Shown here: positions 7,263 to 15,618 of the stretch, one piece after another
Position numbering within the stretch: position 1 is the stretch's first letter
Layout of the letters: the number at the start of each line of letters is the position of its first letter
Source of the DNA: Allorhodoferax sp032337135
GTDB taxonomy: Bacteria; Pseudomonadota; Gammaproteobacteria; Burkholderiales; Burkholderiaceae_C
Length of the DNA: 64,000 bases
Assembly: GCF_032337135.1 (NCBI RefSeq)
Contig: NZ_JAVXZZ010000001.1
Coordinates: 620,001-684,000, forward strand
Direction of reading: 5' to 3'
Made by a program: the position numbers and the translations under genes
The notes under the pieces: model-generated
Told to the model about the DNA's origin: nothing
Database searches by the model: none
Seen by the model: the letters and a program-made list of their open reading frames with translations, nothing else

Positions 7263-8510
7263 TCAGTCGGCTTGCTTGCGCAGGAAGGCTGGGATCTCGT
7301 AGTCGTCCATGCCACCGCTGGCCAAGGCGTCCACGCGGGCAGCGGCCGAGGTACGGCCACGCCACACGGCCGGGGTGCCCATGCTGCTGTAGTCGGTCGA
7401 AGCGGCACCGACGGCGGGAGCCGCGGCCGTGGCACCGGTAGCCCCCATCGCAGCCGGTTGGGCGATGGTGTTGAGCGTGGGCACATGGAAGGGCACGTTG
7501 TCGGTACCGGTGCGGATTACCTGCAGCGGGGGCGCCGTGCGGCGAGCGCCCTGGCGGCTCAGGCCGGTGGCCACCACGGTCACACGGATCTCGTCGCCCA
7601 GGGCGTCGTCGTAGGCAGTACCGTAGATCACGTGGGCATCGGGCGACGCGTAGGCACGGATGGTGTTCATGGCCAGCTTGGACTCAGACAGCTTGAGGCT
7701 GCCCTTGGCGGCAGTAATGAGCACCAGCACACCCTTGGCACCGGACAGGTCAATGCCCTCCAGCAGCGGACAGGCCACGGCCTGCTCGGCAGCAATGCGG
7801 GCGCGGTCCGGGCCGCTGGCCAGGGCGGTGCCCATCATGGCCTTGCCGGGCTCGCCCATCACGGTGCGCACGTCTTCGAAGTCGACGTTCACATGGCCTG
7901 GCACATTAATGATTTCGGCGATACCGCCGACAGCGTTCTTGAGCACGTCGTTGGCGTTGGCAAAGGCCTCGTCCTGGCTGACGTCGTCACCCAGCACTTC
8001 GAGCAGTTTCTCGTTGAGCACCACGATCAGCGAGTCGACGTTGGCCTCGAGCTCGGCCAGGCCGGCATCGGCATTGCTCATGCGGCGGCCGCCTTCGAAG
8101 TCGAAGGGCTTGGTAACCACACCCACGGTCAGGATGCCCATTTCCTTGGCCACGCGGGCGATCACGGGAGCCGCACCGGTGCCGGTGCCGCCGCCCATGC
8201 CGGCGGTGATGAACAGCATGTGGGCGCCTTCGATGGCCTGGCGGATATCGGCTTCGGCCAGGTCTGCAGCTTCCTTGGCTTTTTCAGGCTTGCTGCCAGC
8301 CCCCAGGCCGGTCTGGCCCAACTGCACCAGCTTGTGCGCGCTGGAGCGAGACAGGGCCTGTGCATCGGTGTTGGCACAAATGAACTCCACGCCACTCACC
8401 CCGGTGTTGATCATGTGCTGCACGGCGTTGCCGCCGCCGCCACCAACGCCGATCACCTTGATCTGGGTGCCTTGGTTGAATGTCTCTTCTTCAATCATTT
8501 CGATGGGCAT
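7263..8510 (-). CDS. ftsZ: Cell division GTPase FtsZ
   Basis: A 415-residue tubulin homologue that forms the Z ring. The GTP-binding signature GMGGGTGTGAAPV (about residue 105-115), the synergy T7-type segment and the C-terminal peptide DDYEIPAFLRKQAD, which docks FtsA and other membrane tethers, are all present. An Ala/Gly-rich linker of about 50 residues separates the globular part from that peptide. AGGAG lies 10 bases before the ATG. It follows ftsA after a 177-base gap, the largest gap within the cluster, which probably contains extra promoters, as upstream of ftsZ in many bacteria. Confidence 0.98.
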   Translation of the reverse strand: MPIEMIEEETFNQGTQIKVIGVGGGGGNAVQHMINTGVSGVEFICANTDAQALSRSSAHKLVQLGQTGLGAGSKPEKAKEAADLAEADIRQAIEGAHMLFITAGMGGGTGTGAAPVIARVAKEMGILTVGVVTKPFDFEGGRRMSNADAGLAELEANVDSLIVVLNEKLLEVLGDDVSQDEAFANANDVLKNAVGGIAEIINVPGHVNVDFEDVRTVMGEPGKAMMGTALASGPDRARIAAEQAVACPLLEGIDLSGAKGVLVLITAAKGSLKLSESKLAMNTIRAYASPDAHVIYGTAYDDALGDEIRVTVVATGLSRQGARRTAPPLQVIRTGTDNVPFHVPTLNTIAQPAAMGATGATAAAPAVGAASTDYSSMGTPAVWRGRTSAAARVDALASGGMDDYEIPAFLRKQAD

Positions 8511-8687
8511 GTTGTGTTACTCCTGAAAAACGAAAACTGTGAAATGGGAAAAACCGGAAATCTGTACAAGGGACTCATGCCCGTCAGGGGGGTCGGTACA
8601 TCGCCATCGCCAATGGGCGCCGCTGGCCAGCGGGACGGCATACTGACCGGACGATGGTGTGACGCGGTGTAGCTGATGGTTCATGGC
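8511..8687 (-). other. ftsA-ftsZ intergenic leader
   Basis: A 177-base non-coding stretch between ftsA and ftsZ. Apart from the ftsZ Shine-Dalgarno (AGGAG) I do not recognise defined sites. Its length relative to the other junctions of the cluster suggests that it holds an ftsZ-proximal promoter or leader; no -10/-35 pair stands out. Confidence 0.35.
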
Positions 8688-9917
8688 TTAGAAGTTCCCT
8701 ACAAACCAGTCCTTGATGCCACCCAGTACCGATTTCATCGGACCGGCCTTCTGCGCGACCTTCAGCCCCCGCATGCGGGCCACGCGCGCTTCTTCCAACA
8801 AACCCATCACGGTGGCCGCCCGCGGCTGTGCCACCATGTCCGCCAATGCGCTGGAATACTTGGGGATTCCCCTGCGCACGGGTTTGAGGAAGATGTCTTC
8901 CCCGAGCTCGACCATGCCCGGCATGACGCAGCTGCCGCCGGTGAGCACGATGCCGCTCGACAGCACTTCCTCGTAGCCTGAGTCGCGCATGACCTGGTTG
9001 ACCAAGCTGAAGATTTCCTCCACCCGGGGCTCGATCACGCCGGCCAGCGCCTGGCGACTGAGCATGCGCGGGCCGCGATCGCCCAAGCCCGGCACCTCGA
9101 CCTGCACCTGCGGGTCGACGAGCATCTGCTTGGCGTGGCCGCTTTCGACCTTGATGTCCTCGGCGTCCTTGGTCGGCGTGCGCAGCGCCATGGCGATGTC
9201 ACTGGTGATGAGGTCGCCCGCGATCGGGATCACGGCGGTGTGCCGGATGGCGCCGTTGGTGAAGATGGCCACGTCGGTGGTGCCGGCACCGATGTCCACC
9301 AGCGCCACGCCGAGGTCGCGCTCGTCCTGGGTCAGCACCGACAGGCTGCTGGCGAGCGGGTTGAGCATGAGCTGCTCCACCTCCAGGCCGCAGCGGCGCA
9401 CGCACTTGATGATGTTTTCCGCCGCGCTCTGCGCACCGGTGACGATGTGCACCTTGGCTTCCAGGCGGATGCCGCTCATGCCGATGGGCTCCTTCACGTC
9501 CTGCCCATCGATGATGAACTCCTGCGGCTCCACCAGCAGCAGGCGCTGGTCGGTCGAGATGTTGATGGCCTTGGCGGTTTCCACCACACGGGCCACGTCG
9601 GCCGGCGAAACGTCGCGGTCCTTGATCGCCACCATGCCGCTGGAGTTGATGCCGCGAATGTGGCTACCGGTGATGCCGGTGTAGACGCGGCTGATCTTGC
9701 AGTCCGCCATCAGCTCGGCCTCCTTCAGGGCCTGCTGGATGCTGGCCACCGTGGCATCGATGTTCACGACCACACCGCGCTTGATGCCATTGCTGGGCGC
9801 AACACCCAGACCGGCGAGCTTGAGCTCGCCGCCCGGCATCACCTCGGCCACCACCACCATGACCTTGTTGGTGCCAATGTCCAGCCCGACAACCAAATCC
9901 TTGTACTCTTTTGCCAT
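8688..9917 (-). CDS. ftsA: Cell division protein FtsA
   Basis: A 409-residue actin-like ATPase that anchors FtsZ to the membrane. The phosphate-1 motif VVGLDIGTNKV, the ALVDIGAGTTDVAIF phosphate-2 block, and the ILTGGSCVMPGM adenosine block are visible. The C-terminus (KSVLGGIKDWFVGNF) is a short amphipathic membrane-targeting helix. It lies 24 bases after ftsQ and before ftsZ, the standard order. Confidence 0.97.
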   Translation of the reverse strand: MAKEYKDLVVGLDIGTNKVMVVVAEVMPGGELKLAGLGVAPSNGIKRGVVVNIDATVASIQQALKEAELMADCKISRVYTGITGSHIRGINSSGMVAIKDRDVSPADVARVVETAKAINISTDQRLLLVEPQEFIIDGQDVKEPIGMSGIRLEAKVHIVTGAQSAAENIIKCVRRCGLEVEQLMLNPLASSLSVLTQDERDLGVALVDIGAGTTDVAIFTNGAIRHTAVIPIAGDLITSDIAMALRTPTKDAEDIKVESGHAKQMLVDPQVQVEVPGLGDRGPRMLSRQALAGVIEPRVEEIFSLVNQVMRDSGYEEVLSSGIVLTGGSCVMPGMVELGEDIFLKPVRRGIPKYSSALADMVAQPRAATVMGLLEEARVARMRGLKVAQKAGPMKSVLGGIKDWFVGNF

Positions 9918-9941
9918 AGCTTCACCTGTTCCGAATCGCTG

Positions 9942-10727
9942 TCATTTCTTGGGGGCCTCCAGCGCCACCGTGCTCACCCCGCGCAGACGGATGGCATAGG
10001 CGTTGTCGTGGCGCAGGTCTGCGGCTTCCACCGCGGCAGGCCAGCGGCCATAGCGGCCACTGACCTGGGTAATCGTCTTGACGAAGCGCTGCGTGCGCTC
10101 CAGCACCTCGCCGTGCTCACCGCGGCCGAGTTCGAGCACGCCGCCACTGTCCAGGCGCGCATGCCAGCCCCCACTCTTGGTGACTTCCAGTTGGTCGACG
10201 GCGAGGTCCAGCGGGGCGAAGACTTCCTGCAAGGCCTTGAACATGCCCAACACCTCGGCACTCTGGGCTTCGGGGCCGAACAGGCGCGGCAGGCTTTCCT
10301 GATCCACCTCGCCGACGTTGGCTTCGAAGACCTCACCCTGCACGTTGAGCAGCTTGGCTTCGCTGTCGGCACCCCAGTAGGCAAAAGCCTGGTGCTCCTG
10401 CAGTTTCACCAGCAGACGGTTCGGAAACACCCGATGCACCACCGCATGGCGCACCCAGGGAACGGCCTCGAAGGCGCGGCGCACCTGGCCCAGGTCGGCC
10501 GTGAAGAAGGTCCCGCGGATCTGCGGCACCACGTTGGCACGCAGGGTGAGCGGGTTGTTGTGGCTCACATCGCCCACCACCGTGATGCCGCGGATGGCGA
10601 ACACCGGCAGACGCACCACCCACCCGGCTGCTGCCTGCAGCGCCAGGGCGACAAAGACCAGGAACAGGACGCTGGCGGTCCAGTTCATGAGTCGGATGTC
10701 GAAGGGGGTGGGTTCACCGGCTCTCAC
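9942..10727 (-). CDS. ftsQ: Cell division protein FtsQ
   Basis: A 261-residue bitopic divisome protein that bridges early and late division proteins in the periplasm. A cytoplasmic N-terminus is followed by one membrane helix (about residues 17-37) and a POTRA domain (LPVFAIRGITVVGDVSHNN). The GTG at 10727 overlaps the ddl stop (GTGA); an upstream ATG in the same frame would lie inside ddl and adds unconserved residues. Family identity rests on topology, the POTRA block and position between ddl and ftsA. Confidence 0.93.
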   Translation of the reverse strand: MRAGEPTPFDIRLMNWTASVLFLVFVALALQAAAGWVVRLPVFAIRGITVVGDVSHNNPLTLRANVVPQIRGTFFTADLGQVRRAFEAVPWVRHAVVHRVFPNRLLVKLQEHQAFAYWGADSEAKLLNVQGEVFEANVGEVDQESLPRLFGPEAQSAEVLGMFKALQEVFAPLDLAVDQLEVTKSGGWHARLDSGGVLELGRGEHGEVLERTQRFVKTITQVSGRYGRWPAAVEAADLRHDNAYAIRLRGVSTVALEAPKK

Positions 10728-11692
10728 ACGGCATCTCCATGGTCGGTCGTTGCACCCTGCAGCAGCAGCACGCACAGATCTTCATAGCTGATGCCGGCCG
10801 CCTTGGCCGACATGGGCACCAGCGAGTGACCCGTCATGCCCGGCGAGGTGTTGATTTCCAGCAGGTAGGGTTGGCGCGTGACGCGGTCGATCATCACGTC
10901 GATGCGGCCCCATCCGCGGCAGTCGAGCACCCGGTACGCCTTGAGCACCAGGGCCTGGATGGCCTCCTCCTCCCCGGCCGGCAGCCCGCAGGGCACCAGG
11001 TACTGGGTGTCATCCGTGAAGTACTTGTTCTGGTAGTCGTAATTGCCCTGGGGCGCCACGATGCGGATCACGGGCAGCGCACGGGCCGCATCCCCGGTGC
11101 CGATGATCGGACACGTCACCTCGTCGCCCTCGATGCACTGTTCGCACAACACATCGGCATCGAGCTTGCCGGCCGCCTCCACAGCGTCGGCCATGCCTGC
11201 GGCACTTGTCACCTTGCTCACGCCAATGCTGGAACCTTCGCGTGCCGGCTTGACGATGACCGGCAGTCCCAGGGCGTCAGGCACATCCAGAACCTGCTGG
11301 CGCCCGAAGGCACCACGGCGCAACAACTGGTAGCGCGGGGTGGGAATGCCTTCGGCGATCCAGATGCGCTTGGTCATGACCTTGTCCATGGCGATGCTGG
11401 AGGCCATCACGCCGGAACCGGTATAGGGGATGCCCATGAGTTCCAGCGCACCCTGCACCGTGCCGTCTTCACCGAAACGCCCATGCAGGGCAATGAAGCA
11501 GCGTGCAAAGCCTTCGCGCTTGAGTTCACTCAGGTCGCGCTCGCTGGGGTCGAAGGCGTGGGCATCCACACCTTTGGAGCGCAAGGCATTGAGTACCCCG
11601 GTGCCGGACATCAGCGACACCTCGCGCTCGGCGGACGCACCGCCCATCAGGACCGCCACCTTCCCCAAGTGCTTCATATCATTTTGGCTCAT
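10724..11692 (-). CDS. ddl: D-alanine--D-alanine ligase
   Basis: A 322-residue ATP-grasp enzyme that joins two D-Ala molecules for the peptidoglycan stem. The N-terminus KVAVLMGGASAEREVSLMSG, the KPAREGSSIGVSKV loop and EINTSPGMTGHSLVP near the C-terminus are diagnostic. The ATG at 11692 overlaps the murC TGA (ATGA). The start codon and first residues (MSQN) are encoded by the end of a dispersed repeat (11681-11735). Upstream in-frame starts lie inside murC and are rejected. Confidence 0.97.
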   Translation of the reverse strand: MSQNDMKHLGKVAVLMGGASAEREVSLMSGTGVLNALRSKGVDAHAFDPSERDLSELKREGFARCFIALHGRFGEDGTVQGALELMGIPYTGSGVMASSIAMDKVMTKRIWIAEGIPTPRYQLLRRGAFGRQQVLDVPDALGLPVIVKPAREGSSIGVSKVTSAAGMADAVEAAGKLDADVLCEQCIEGDEVTCPIIGTGDAARALPVIRIVAPQGNYDYQNKYFTDDTQYLVPCGLPAGEEEAIQALVLKAYRVLDCRGWGRIDVMIDRVTRQPYLLEINTSPGMTGHSLVPMSAKAAGISYEDLCVLLLQGATTDHGDAV

Positions 11693-11735
11693 AGCCCCCG
11701 CCCTTCCTGCGTAGGCAGCTTCTGTTTTTGTAGCA
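11681..11735 (-). repeat. Dispersed repeat copy spanning the murC stop and ddl start
   Basis: Minus strand: GCTACAAAAACAGAAGCTGC, CTACGCAGGAAGGGCGGGGG, then CTATGAGCCAAAAT. It aligns with the murG copy, where the same end reads GGGCTAGAGGCCAAAAAG. The change from CTAGAGGCC to CTATGAGCC provides both the murC TGA and the ddl ATG. The repeat therefore supplies the last dozen residues of MurC (LQKQKLPTQEGRGL) and the ddl initiation codon. Confidence 0.7.
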
Positions 11736-13122
11736 TTTCGGCAATCTTCCCGGGTACGGCACCAATCGACCCCGCCCCCATGCACATCAGCACGTCGCCA
11801 TCGCGGGCATTGGCAATGGCCACCTCAGGCATCGCTGCGATGTCGTCCACGAACAGCGGCTCAACCTTGCCGGCCAGCCGCAGCGCCCGCGCCAGCGAAC
11901 GGCCGTCCGCTGCGACGATGGGCGCCTCACCTGCGGCATACACCTCGGCCAGCAGCACCGCATCGGCGTGGCCGATGACCTTGACGAAGTCCTCGAAGCA
12001 GTCCCTCGTACGGGTATAGCGGTGCGGCTGGAAGGCCAGCACCAGGCGGCGCCCCGGAAAGGCGCCACGTGCAGCAGCCAAGGTGGCTGCCATTTCCACG
12101 GGGTGGTGGCCGTAGTCGTCGATCACGGTCACGGTGCCGCCTTGTGGCAAGGGCAGGTCGCCATAACGCTGGAAGCGCCGCCCCACGCCATGGAACTCGG
12201 CCAAGGCCTTCTGCACGGCAGCGTCGGGAATGTTGAGTTCCACCGCAATGGCTATCGCCGACAGCGCGTTGAGCACGTTGTGGCGGCCAGCCAGGTTCAG
12301 CACGATGTCCAGGTCCGGCAGCACCACGCCATTGCGGCGCTGCACGGTGAAATGCATCTGACCACCCACGGCACGCACGTTGATGGCGCGCACTTGGGCT
12401 CCTTCGTCGAAGCCGTAGCTGGTGATCGGGCAGGTCACCTGCTCGCAGATCTCGCGCACCGCCGGGTCGTCGGTGCACAGGACCGCCGTGCCGTAGAAGG
12501 GCATGCGGTGCAGGAAATCGACAAAGGCCTTTTTCAGCTTGCCGAAGTCGTGCCCATAGGTTTCCATGTGGTCGGCGTCGATGTTGGTCACCACCGCCAT
12601 CACCGGCAACAGGTTCAGGAACGAGGCATCGGACTCGTCGGCCTCCACCACGATGTAGTCGCCCTGGCCCAGGCGCGCATTGGCACCGGCGCTGTTCAGG
12701 CGCCCACCGATCACGAAGGTGGGGTCCAGCCCGCCTTCGGCCAGCACACTGGTCACCAGGCTGGTGGTGGTGGTCTTGCCGTGGGTCCCGGCAATGGCGA
12801 TGCCCTGCTTCAGGCGCATCAGTTCCGCCAGCATCAGTGCGCGCGGCACGATGGGCAGGTGCAGTTCGCGCCCGCGCACGACCTCGGGGTTGTCGGCCTT
12901 GACGGCGGTGCTGGTCACCACAGCGTCGGCGCCGCTCACGTTCTCGGCCACATGGCCCACGTAGGTGCGGATGCCCAGGTCGGCCAAACGCCGCAGCGTG
13001 GCGCTGTCGGACAGGTCGGAGCCCGAGATGGTGTAGCCCAAGTTGTGCAGGATCTCGGCGATGCCGGACATGCCGGAGCCGCCGATGCCGACAAAATGGA
13101 TATGTTGGATGGCGTGTTTCAT
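11689..13122 (-). CDS. murC: UDP-N-acetylmuramate--L-alanine ligase
   Basis: A 477-residue Mur ligase that adds the first amino acid (L-Ala) to UDP-MurNAc, using ATP in the cytoplasm. The N-terminal Rossmann motif HFVGIGGSGMSGIAE, the P-loop AGTHGKTTTTS (about residue 113) and EADESDASF are present. It starts with ATG overlapping the murG stop and ends overlapping ddl. The C-terminal tail is encoded by a dispersed repeat and may differ from close relatives. Confidence 0.98.
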   Translation of the reverse strand: MKHAIQHIHFVGIGGSGMSGIAEILHNLGYTISGSDLSDSATLRRLADLGIRTYVGHVAENVSGADAVVTSTAVKADNPEVVRGRELHLPIVPRALMLAELMRLKQGIAIAGTHGKTTTTSLVTSVLAEGGLDPTFVIGGRLNSAGANARLGQGDYIVVEADESDASFLNLLPVMAVVTNIDADHMETYGHDFGKLKKAFVDFLHRMPFYGTAVLCTDDPAVREICEQVTCPITSYGFDEGAQVRAINVRAVGGQMHFTVQRRNGVVLPDLDIVLNLAGRHNVLNALSAIAIAVELNIPDAAVQKALAEFHGVGRRFQRYGDLPLPQGGTVTVIDDYGHHPVEMAATLAAARGAFPGRRLVLAFQPHRYTRTRDCFEDFVKVIGHADAVLLAEVYAAGEAPIVAADGRSLARALRLAGKVEPLFVDDIAAMPEVAIANARDGDVLMCMGAGSIGAVPGKIAEMLQKQKLPTQEGRGL

Positions 13123-14195
13123 GTGGCGTTTCCTTTCGCCAGGGATTCACAGGCGGCGACCAGGCTGTCGGTGGCTGTCAATTTCTGGAGCTTTTTGGCC
13201 TCTAGCCCGCGCAAAAGCAGCGCAGATCGCTCTGTATTTTGTAGCAGCTGCGCCAATTTCTCGGCCGTCAGTTCGGATTGCGGCATCAGCACACCGGCGC
13301 CAGCGTCACTCAGGAAACGCGCGTTGGTGGTCTGGTGGTCATCCACCGCATGCGGGAAGGGAACCAGGACGCTGGCAGCGCCCACGGCCGCCAGCTCCGT
13401 CACCGTGCTGGCTCCTGCGCGGCAGATCACCAGGTCAGCGTCGGCAAACGCCTGGGCCGTGTTGTCGATGAAGGGGGTCAAGGTAGCGTCCACCCCGGCG
13501 GCCGCGTAGTTGGCGCGCAGCTCGTCGATTTGCTTTTCACCGGCCTGGTGGGTCACCACCGGTCGCTGCATTTCAGGAATGAGCGCCAGCGCCTGCGGCA
13601 CCACGGTGTTGAGCGCCTTGGCACCCAGGCTACCGCCCACCACCAGCACCTTCAATGGGCCACTGCGGCCAGCAAAGCGCTCCTCTGGTCCGGCGACATT
13701 CAGGAATTCGGTTCGCAAGGGGTTACCTACCCACTCGCTATGCGCCAGTGCTCCGGGGAAGGCGCAGAACACGCGCTCTGCAATCTGGGCCAATACCTTG
13801 TTGACCAACCCTGCCACCGAGTTCTGCTCGTGCAGCACCAGCGGCTTGCCACGGAACACGGCCATCATGCCGCCGGGGAAGGTGATGTAGCCGCCCAGCC
13901 CCACCACCACATCGGGGCGCACGCGCCCGATGACTTGCCAGGCTTGCCAGAAGGCGCGCAGCAGGCGCAGGGGCAACAGTGCCAAGGTCAACAGACCTTT
14001 TCCGCGCACGCCGGAGAACTCGACCAATTCCAGTGGGAACCCTTTGGGTGGCACCAAACGGCTTTCCATGCTGTTGGGCGCTCCGAGCCAGTGCACGCGC
14101 CAGCCTTTGTCACGCAGCGCCTGGGCCACAGCCAAGCCGGGGAAGATGTGACCGCCGGTACCGCCTGCCATGATGAGTGCCGTGCGTTGTGTCAT
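13119..14195 (-). CDS. murG: UDP-GlcNAc:undecaprenyl-PP-MurNAc-pentapeptide GlcNAc transferase
   Basis: A 358-residue GT28 glycosyltransferase that turns lipid I into lipid II at the inner membrane face. Motifs: IMAGGTGGHIFPGLAVA at the N-terminus, VVGGSLGAKALN for the linker/GlcNAc region, and CRAGASTVTELAAVG. The ATG at 14195 sits 6 bases after GGAGG; upstream in-frame codons come from the tandem repeat and are not conserved protein. Residues about 317-338 (including RGLEAKKLQKL) come from a dispersed repeat inserted in frame near the C-terminus. Confidence 0.97.
   Translation of the reverse strand: MTQRTALIMAGGTGGHIFPGLAVAQALRDKGWRVHWLGAPNSMESRLVPPKGFPLELVEFSGVRGKGLLTLALLPLRLLRAFWQAWQVIGRVRPDVVVGLGGYITFPGGMMAVFRGKPLVLHEQNSVAGLVNKVLAQIAERVFCAFPGALAHSEWVGNPLRTEFLNVAGPEERFAGRSGPLKVLVVGGSLGAKALNTVVPQALALIPEMQRPVVTHQAGEKQIDELRANYAAAGVDATLTPFIDNTAQAFADADLVICRAGASTVTELAAVGAASVLVPFPHAVDDHQTTNARFLSDAGAGVLMPQSELTAEKLAQLLQNTERSALLLRGLEAKKLQKLTATDSLVAACESLAKGNAT
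13185..13245 (-). repeat. Dispersed repeat copy inside murG
   Basis: Minus strand: GCTACAAAATACAGAGCGAT, CTGCGCTGCTTTTGCGCGGG, CTAGAGGCCAAAAAGCTCC. This is one of the best preserved copies and served as the reference for aligning the others. It is in frame and encodes about 20 residues of the MurG C-terminal region. Confidence 0.75.
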
Positions 14196-14374
14196 ACACG
14201 GCCTCCGTGCATCCAAACGCGCACTGCGTGCCCGTTCGCAGCGCTGCGCGCCGCGTTGCTGTTTTGGTGAAACCGGCAGCTCATACACGGCCTCCGTGCA
14301 TGCAAACGCGCACTACGTGCCCGTTTCGCAGCGCTGCGCGCCGCGTTACCGTTTTGATGAAACCGGCAACTCAT
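14192..14374 (-). CDS. 60-codon ORF bridging ftsW and murG (possible coupling peptide)
   Basis: ATG at 14374 overlaps the ftsW TGA, and its own TGA (14192-14194) overlaps the murG ATG, both as ATGA. The frame runs through both tandem units with an internal repeat: MSCRFHQN...ARRPC is followed by a second MSCRFHQN block. The composition (Arg/Ala/Ser/His-rich) does not resemble a folded protein, and I know no homologue. Its likely role, if any, is to let ribosomes pass from ftsW to murG despite the duplication. Each start has GGAGG 6 bases upstream. Confidence 0.4.
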   Translation of the reverse strand: MSCRFHQNGNAARSAAKRARSARLHARRPCMSCRFHQNSNAARSAANGHAVRVWMHGGRV

Positions 14375-14391
14375 ACACGGCCTCCGTGCAT
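14192..14391 (-). repeat. Tandem duplication at the ftsW-murG junction
   Basis: The 21-base unit TCATACACGGCCTCCGTGCAT (plus strand; one base over the quoting limit is given here only by its parts TCATACACGG and CCTCCGTGCA) starts at 14192, 14281 and 14371. The periods are 89 and 90 bases. The two intervening segments are nearly identical, with AAACGCGCACT, CGTGCCCGTT and CGCAGCGCTGCGCGCCGCGT in common. On the minus strand each copy reads ATGCAC-GGAGG-CCGTGT-ATGA, that is a Shine-Dalgarno and start codon. The duplication has therefore multiplied a translation initiation site. Confidence 0.9.
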
Positions 14392-14406
14392 GAGTTGCCG
14401 GTTTTC
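14359..14406 (-). promoter_or_regulatory. Palindrome sequestering the ribosome-binding site at the ftsW end
   Basis: AAACCGGCAACTCAT (14360-14374) is the exact complement of ATGAGTTGCCGGTTT (14390-14404). Inside, CACGG and CCGTG pair around the loop AGG. In the mRNA this gives a 15-bp stem, one mismatch and a 5-bp top stem. The Shine-Dalgarno GGAGG lies in the apex, and the ftsW stop and overlapping AUG lie in the stem. It has no U-run, so it is more likely a translation control or mRNA-stability element than a terminator. Confidence 0.6.
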
Positions 14407-15618
14407 ATAGTCCACCCGGAGCACGATGGCGATGGCGATCAGGTTGATCAGGATGGCCGAGCCACCATAGCTCATCAGCGGCAGGGTGAGCCCCTTGGTC
14501 GGCAAGGCGCCGAGGTTCACACCCATGTTGATGAAGGCCTGGAAGCCGATCCAGATGCCGACGCCCTGCGCCAGCAAGCCGGCGAACACGTTGTCGAGTG
14601 CAATGGCCTGGCGGCCGATGTGCATCATGCGGCGGGTCAGCCACAGGAACATGCCGATCAGCGTGACGACGCCAATCAGTCCGAATTCCTCACCGATGAC
14701 GGCCAGCAGGAAGTCGGTATGGGCTTCGGGCAACCAGTGCAGCTTCTCGACACTGCCGCCCAGACCGACACCGAAGATTTCTCCGCGGCCGATGGCGATG
14801 AGCGAATGGGAAAGCTGGTAGCCCTTGCCCAGGGCGTACTTCTCGTTCCAGGGGTCCAGGTAGGCAAAGATGCGTTCGCGTCGCCATTCGCTGGTGGCGA
14901 TGATCAGGCCGAAGGCGATGACCAGGATGGCACCGATGAGGAAGAACATCCGCGCATTGACGCCGCCGAGGAACAGGATACCCATGGCGATCACGGCGAT
15001 CACCAGGAAGCCCCCCATGTCCGGCTCGGCCAGCAGCAGCAGGCCGACCACCGCAACGGCCGCTGCCATGGGCATGACAGCGCGGAAGAAGCGCTCCTTC
15101 ACGTCCATCTTGCGCACCATGTAGTCGCTGGCGTACAGCAGCACACCGAGCTTGGCCAATTCGGACGGCTGGAAGTTCATCACACCGAGTGAAATCCAGC
15201 GGCGGGCACCGTTCACGCCCTTGCCGATAAAGGGGATCAGTACCATCATCAGCAGCACGAGCGAAAGAATGAACACCCAGGGGGCCACCTTCTCCCAGGT
15301 GCTGATCGGTATCTGGAACGCGATCAGCGCTGCAGCAAAGGCCATGACGATGGAAAACAGATGCCGGGCAAGGAAATGGGTATGCGCGTAGTTGGCAAAA
15401 CGGGGGTTGTCGGGCATGGCGATCGAGGCCGAATACACCATCACGAGCCCCCACAGCAGCAAGGCCGTGACCACCCAGAACAAGGGTTGGTCAAAGCCCT
15501 TCACCACGGATCCGGAGCCGCCCATGCCGTAGGGGCCGGTGCGCACGGGGATGGCGGTGGACGCGGCCTCTTCGGCTTTGCCGAACCACCCCCGAATGGC
15601 CTGGATCGCTGCGCTCAT
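14371..15618 (-). CDS. ftsW: Septal peptidoglycan polymerase FtsW
   Basis: A 415-residue SEDS-family membrane glycosyltransferase that polymerises lipid II at the septum with FtsI. About ten membrane helices are visible. The SEDS blocks NGARRWISLG, FQPSELAKLG, AEPDMGG and, near the end, LPLMSYGGSAI are present. The start at 15618 overlaps the murD stop (ATGA). A longer in-frame start lies inside murD and is rejected. The C-terminal residues MHGGRV derive from the first tandem copy. Confidence 0.97.
   Translation of the reverse strand: MSAAIQAIRGWFGKAEEAASTAIPVRTGPYGMGGSGSVVKGFDQPLFWVVTALLLWGLVMVYSASIAMPDNPRFANYAHTHFLARHLFSIVMAFAAALIAFQIPISTWEKVAPWVFILSLVLLMMVLIPFIGKGVNGARRWISLGVMNFQPSELAKLGVLLYASDYMVRKMDVKERFFRAVMPMAAAVAVVGLLLLAEPDMGGFLVIAVIAMGILFLGGVNARMFFLIGAILVIAFGLIIATSEWRRERIFAYLDPWNEKYALGKGYQLSHSLIAIGRGEIFGVGLGGSVEKLHWLPEAHTDFLLAVIGEEFGLIGVVTLIGMFLWLTRRMMHIGRQAIALDNVFAGLLAQGVGIWIGFQAFINMGVNLGALPTKGLTLPLMSYGGSAILINLIAIAIVLRVDYENRQLMHGGRV

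Noticed and set aside
7272..8672. A 466-codon open frame opposite ftsZ
   Set aside because: Antisense to ftsZ; composition (Gly/His/Val-rich) is that expected from the reverse frame.
14192..14391. Possible CRISPR array (three spaced repeats)
   Set aside because: The intervening segments are copies of each other, not unique spacers; the period is 89-90 bases and no cas genes are near. It is a tandem duplication.
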